Source: Kaistella sp. (lineage in GTDB: Bacteria; Bacteroidota; Bacteroidia; Flavobacteriales; Weeksellaceae). Taken from it: a stretch of 64,000 nt of DNA. The stretch is from positions 62,001 to 126,000 of the forward strand of contig JAIBEW010000003.1 of assembly GCA_019459085.1 (NCBI GenBank), written 5' to 3'. The notes beneath the pieces were generated by a model. It had not been told where the DNA came from, ran no database searches, and saw only the letters and a list, made by a program, of their open reading frames with translations. The position numbers were made by a program, and so were the translations under genes. Positions 60,844 to 64,000 of the stretch are shown piece by piece. Numbering within the stretch: position 1 is the stretch's first letter; every line of letters starts with the position of its first letter.

Positions 60844-63600
60844 ATGGACTTATTTTATTTAGTACCGGTTTTTGGGGTGATTGCATTGATCTATACTTTT
60901 GTGCAAAGCGCATGGGTGAGCAGGCAGAATGCGGGCAGCGACCGGATGAAAGAAATCAGCGGCCATATTGCCGACGGCGCAATGGCTTTCCTAAAAGCGG
61001 AATACAAAATCATGATGTATTTTGTAGTGATTGTAGCTGTTTTACTGGGAATTATGGGCGCATCAAACGCCAATTCCCACTGGTCAATCGGTTTGTCATT
61101 TGTAGTGGGAGCTTTCCTTTCCGCTTTGGCAGGATTTATCGGGATGAAAATCGCCACAAAATCCAATGTCAGAACCGCGGAAGCTGCCAAAACATCTTTA
61201 TCCAAAGCTCTTAAAGTCTCTTTTACAGGAGGTTCCGTAATGGGAATGGGCGTTGCGGGTCTGGCTGTACTCGGATTAGGCGCGGTTTATCTCATTATCA
61301 AACAGATTTTTGCGCCTGATTCAGGGGTGAATACACATGAAATGGAGAAAACCATTGAAATCCTTACCGGATTTTCACTTGGTGCAGAATCAATTGCCCT
61401 TTTTGCAAGAGTAGGAGGCGGAATTTATACCAAAGCTGCCGATGTAGGTGCAGATCTCGTTGGAAAAGTCGAAGCCGGAATTCCGGAGGATGACCCAAGA
61501 AATCCCGCCACGATTGCAGATAATGTTGGAGACAATGTTGGTGATGTTGCCGGAATGGGAGCAGATTTATTCGGTTCTTATGTGGCAACGGTTCTTGCCA
61601 CAATGGTTTTGGGAAGGGAAACTTTTTCAGATGATGCGTTCGGTGGTTTTGCACCGATCCTTTTGCCCATGTTAATCGCAGGAACAGGAATTATTTACTC
61701 GATTATCGCGACATTTTTCGTGAAGATCAGTGAAGATTCAGATCTGGATACTTCAAGAGTACAAAATGCTTTGAACTTAGGAAACTGGGGAAGTATTGTT
61801 CTTACCGCGATTTCTTCATACTTTTTAGTGAATTATCTTTTGCCGGACACGATGGTTTTGCGGGATTTTGAATTCACCAAAATGGGAGTTTTCGGCGCAA
61901 TCATGGTAGGTCTTGTCGTAGGAACATTAATGAGTATTATCACGGAATATTATACCGCAATGGGCAAAAGACCCGTAAAAAGCATTATCAAACAGTCTTC
62001 TACAGGTCACGCGACCAATATCATCGGCGGACTAGCAGTGGGAATGGAATCCACTTTGCTTCCGATTCTGGTTTTAGCGGGCGGGATTTACGGATCTTAT
62101 TTGTGTGCCGGTCTTTACGGTGTTGCGATTGCAGCAGCGGGAATGATGGCGACTACTGCCATGCAACTTGCAATTGATGCTTTCGGCCCGATTGCAGACA
62201 ATGCAGGTGGAATTGCCGAAATGAGTGACCTGCCGAAAGAAGTACGCGAAAGAACGGATATTCTTGATGCTGTTGGAAATACCACTGCAGCTTCCGGAAA
62301 AGGTTTTGCCATCGCTTCCGCAGCGTTAACCGCCCTCGCTTTATTTGCAGCGTTTGTCGGAATCGCAGGAATCGACGGAATTGATATTTACCGCGCCGAT
62401 GTTCTGGCCGGACTTTTTGTTGGAGGAATGATTCCTTTCATCTTCTCTTCACTGGCGATTACCGCAGTGGGACAGGCTGCTATGGCTATGGTGGAAGAAG
62501 TGAGGCGTCAGTTCCGCGAAATTCCCGGAATTCTGGAAGGGAAAGCCGTTCCCGAATATGAAAAATGTGTAGCCATCTCAACGGATGCTTCCATCAAAAA
62601 AATGCTTTTACCGGGAGCTATCGCAATTGTTTCTCCGCTTTTGGTTGGATTTATTTTCGGACCAGAAGTTTTGGGAGGATTCCTGGCCGGAGCAACGGTT
62701 TGTGGTGTTCTGATGGGAATGTTCCAGAACAATGCAGGCGGAGCGTGGGATAACGCTAAAAAATCTTTCGAAAAAGGTGCTGAAATCAACGGAGAAACCT
62801 ATTACAAAGGTTCTGAGCCTCACAAAGCTTCTGTAACCGGAGATACGGTGGGAGATCCTTTTAAGGATACTTCCGGACCTTCTATGAATATCCTCATTAA
62901 ACTGATGTCTATTGTTTCTTTAGTGATTGCACCAACGTTGGCGATCATGCATAAAGATCAAATTGAGGCCAACAGAGCTGCTAAAATAGAAAGCTTACTG
63001 AAACATTCTTCGGCTGCTGCCGCTTATGGAACAGATGCAAATGCCGTAACGGGAATGAATTTGGGAACTTCTGATTCCATTTCAAGCGGTGTTGTGAAAG
63101 GTCATTTGAACGAAGAGGGTGATTTCGTTTACGAAACCGGAGAAGTTCAGGAAGTTAAACTCAACAATAAATCAATTGCACTGGGCAAAGGAAGCCAACT
63201 TTATCATCTTTATCAGGGAGTTCAACTTCAGGATAAAACAGTATTGGATGCAAATTCGTGGTACACGCTTGAAAATCTTTATTTCAGAAGCGGAAGCAGC
63301 GACCTGAAAATGGGTTCTGAGACCCCGCTGAATAATTTAGCTGAAATCATGAGCGCTTATCCTGAGATGAGAATAAAACTGGGAGGTTATACCGATAATA
63401 CGGGAAGTGAAGAAACCAACCGTACCCTTTCAAGTCTGAGAGCGCAGACCGCGAAACTCAAACTTCTGGAACTCGGAATTGCTGGCAACCGGATTGAAAC
63501 TGAAGGATTCGGTTCTCAGTATCCGGTATGCGGAGCAAATGACACCGACGAATGCAAAGCTCAGAACAGACGAATTGACGTAAAAGTTTTGAATTTTTAA
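60844..63600 (+). CDS. hppA: Ion-translocating membrane pyrophosphatase fused to an OmpA-like domain
   Basis: The 918-residue protein has two parts. Residues 1-700 are a complete membrane pyrophosphatase of about 16 helices with the PPi/Mg2+ motif [13 protein letters not shown], then [18 protein letters not shown], and the late motif [21 protein letters not shown] has Ala where K+-independent enzymes have Lys, indicating a K+-dependent, probably Na+-pumping type. After a linker of about 100 residues, residues 805-918 are an OmpA-like domain ([71 protein letters not shown]), with the peptidoglycan-binding D and R. Both ends of these pumps face the periplasm, so the fusion is topologically sensible. 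It may anchor the pump to the cell wall. Confidence 0.95.
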   Translation: MDLFYLVPVFGVIALIYTFVQSAWVSRQNAGSDRMKEISGHIADGAMAFLKAEYKIMMYFVVIVAVLLGIMGASNANSHWSIGLSFVVGAFLSALAGFIGMKIATKSNVRTAEAAKTSLSKALKVSFTGGSVMGMGVAGLAVLGLGAVYLIIKQIFAPDSGVNTHEMEKTIEILTGFSLGAESIALFARVGGGIYTKAADVGADLVGKVEAGIPEDDPRNPATIADNVGDNVGDVAGMGADLFGSYVATVLATMVLGRETFSDDAFGGFAPILLPMLIAGTGIIYSIIATFFVKISEDSDLDTSRVQNALNLGNWGSIVLTAISSYFLVNYLLPDTMVLRDFEFTKMGVFGAIMVGLVVGTLMSIITEYYTAMGKRPVKSIIKQSSTGHATNIIGGLAVGMESTLLPILVLAGGIYGSYLCAGLYGVAIAAAGMMATTAMQLAIDAFGPIADNAGGIAEMSDLPKEVRERTDILDAVGNTTAASGKGFAIASAALTALALFAAFVGIAGIDGIDIYRADVLAGLFVGGMIPFIFSSLAITAVGQAAMAMVEEVRRQFREIPGILEGKAVPEYEKCVAISTDASIKKMLLPGAIAIVSPLLVGFIFGPEVLGGFLAGATVCGVLMGMFQNNAGGAWDNAKKSFEKGAEINGETYYKGSEPHKASVTGDTVGDPFKDTSGPSMNILIKLMSIVSLVIAPTLAIMHKDQIEANRAAKIESLLKHSSAAAAYGTDANAVTGMNLGTSDSISSGVVKGHLNEEGDFVYETGEVQEVKLNNKSIALGKGSQLYHLYQGVQLQDKTVLDANSWYTLENLYFRSGSSDLKMGSETPLNNLAEIMSAYPEMRIKLGGYTDNTGSEETNRTLSSLRAQTAKLKLLELGIAGNRIETEGFGSQYPVCGANDTDECKAQNRRIDVKVLNF

Positions 63601-63625
63601 AAGTCAGCAGCAGATTTAAATGAGG

Positions 63626-63652
63626 GCCGGAGATTTTCTCCGGCTTTTTTAT
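63626..63652 (+). terminator. Terminator of hppA
   Basis: GCCGGAGA pairs with TCTCCGGC around a three-base loop, followed by TTTTTT. Confidence 0.8.
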
Positions 63653-63719
63653 TGAAAGCGCTGATGTTTTGAGCAGATTTGAAAAATAATTGTATTTTTA
63701 AAATTCTAAAATATGAAAT

Positions 63720-64000
63720 ATGAAAAAAATCCTGATTCCGCTGTTTTCTGCAGTTCTACTAACCAGTTGTGCATCTGTAAACTATTCCTACGAAGGCGGC
63801 GCCTTCAAAGAATCCTATAATTCCATTTCGCAGGATGATCTTAAGAAAAACCTGTATGTAATCGCCTCAGATGAAATGGAAGGCCGCGATACAGGGAGCC
63901 CTGGCCAGAAAAAGGCAGGGGAATACATGATTAAACAGTATCAGAATATGGGGGTTTCTTATCCTACCCCAATGAATTCTTACTACCAGAAAGTTCCGGC
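63720..64000 (+). CDS. M28-like metallopeptidase lipoprotein, 5' part
   Basis: Only the first 93 codons are in the window. The product starts with a lipoprotein signal whose lipobox LLTSC places the acylated Cys at residue 17. The early segment LKKNLYVIASDEMEGRDTGSPGQKKAGEYMIKQY matches, in pieces, the typical N-terminus of secreted M28 zinc peptidases of Bacteroidota (DEMEGRDTGSPG and AGEYMIKQYQNMG). The zinc-binding part lies beyond the edge. It would act as an outer-membrane-anchored aminopeptidase. Confidence 0.8.
   Translation, partial: MKKILIPLFSAVLLTSCASVNYSYEGGAFKESYNSISQDDLKKNLYVIASDEMEGRDTGSPGQKKAGEYMIKQYQNMGVSYPTPMNSYYQKVP

Overview
The window looks like a piece of a chromosome from a member of the Bacteroidota, class Flavobacteriia, most likely the Chryseobacterium/Kaistella group (Weeksellaceae). 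This is an inference from gene content and gene starts; no database was searched. Supporting signs are the repeated Bacteroidota -7 promoter box (TAnnTTTG), weak or absent Shine-Dalgarno sequences, a TonB-dependent receptor, a YaiO-type barrel, a TamB gene paired with a lipoprotein TamA (TamL type), a DUF3575-like barrel, secreted M1 and M28 peptidases, and an ion-pumping membrane pyrophosphatase. I saw no rRNA, tRNA, CRISPR array, insertion sequence or phage gene.

Layout. 1-6.1 kb: a cut-off secreted protein, a Gre-like protein, thymidylate synthase, a secreted serine hydrolase and an M1 aminopeptidase. 6.1-7.1 kb: a small AT-rich patch with two orphan genes. 7.1-17 kb, all minus strand: Na+/H+ antiporter, hypotheticals, TPR protein, chromate transporter, GNAT-nitrilase fusion, dicarboxylate/amino-acid symporter, lipoprotein and TonB receptor. 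17.1-18.4 kb: the CbpA-CbpM co-chaperone pair. 18.4-27.6 kb: cysteine synthase-like enzyme, FtsX-type permease, a NamZ-like exo-muramidase, a thioredoxin/barrel operon, an AraC regulator with three repeated operator-like sites, and a racemase-GNAT-universal stress operon.

28-32.2 kb is a four-gene operon: a receiver protein with Glu at the phospho-acceptor position, a membrane HEAT-repeat protein, a processive family 2 glycosyltransferase and a TPR-YaiO outer-membrane barrel. Together they suggest a regulated exopolysaccharide synthesis and export machine. 32.4-39.7 kb encodes the TamB-TamL envelope module. 40.3-50.6 kb is a complete potassium-uptake (Kdp) locus with an unusual layout: an NtrC-type sigma-54 activator, a 27-residue membrane peptide, KdpF, KdpA, KdpB, KdpC, an outer-membrane porin, a stand-alone KdpD sensor domain and a separate histidine kinase.

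50.8-54.2 kb carries an RRM RNA-binding protein and a BlaI-like regulator lying between a DUF4153-type membrane protein and a PAP2 phosphatase. 54.3-57.1 kb encodes pyruvate dehydrogenase E1-alpha and E2, the latter with two nearly identical lipoyl domains. 57.2-60.7 kb holds LolD, RadC, two uncharacterised proteins and soluble pyrophosphatase. 60.8-63.6 kb encodes a membrane pyrophosphatase fused to a C-terminal OmpA-like peptidoglycan-binding domain, the most unusual single protein here. An M28-type peptidase lipoprotein runs off the right edge.
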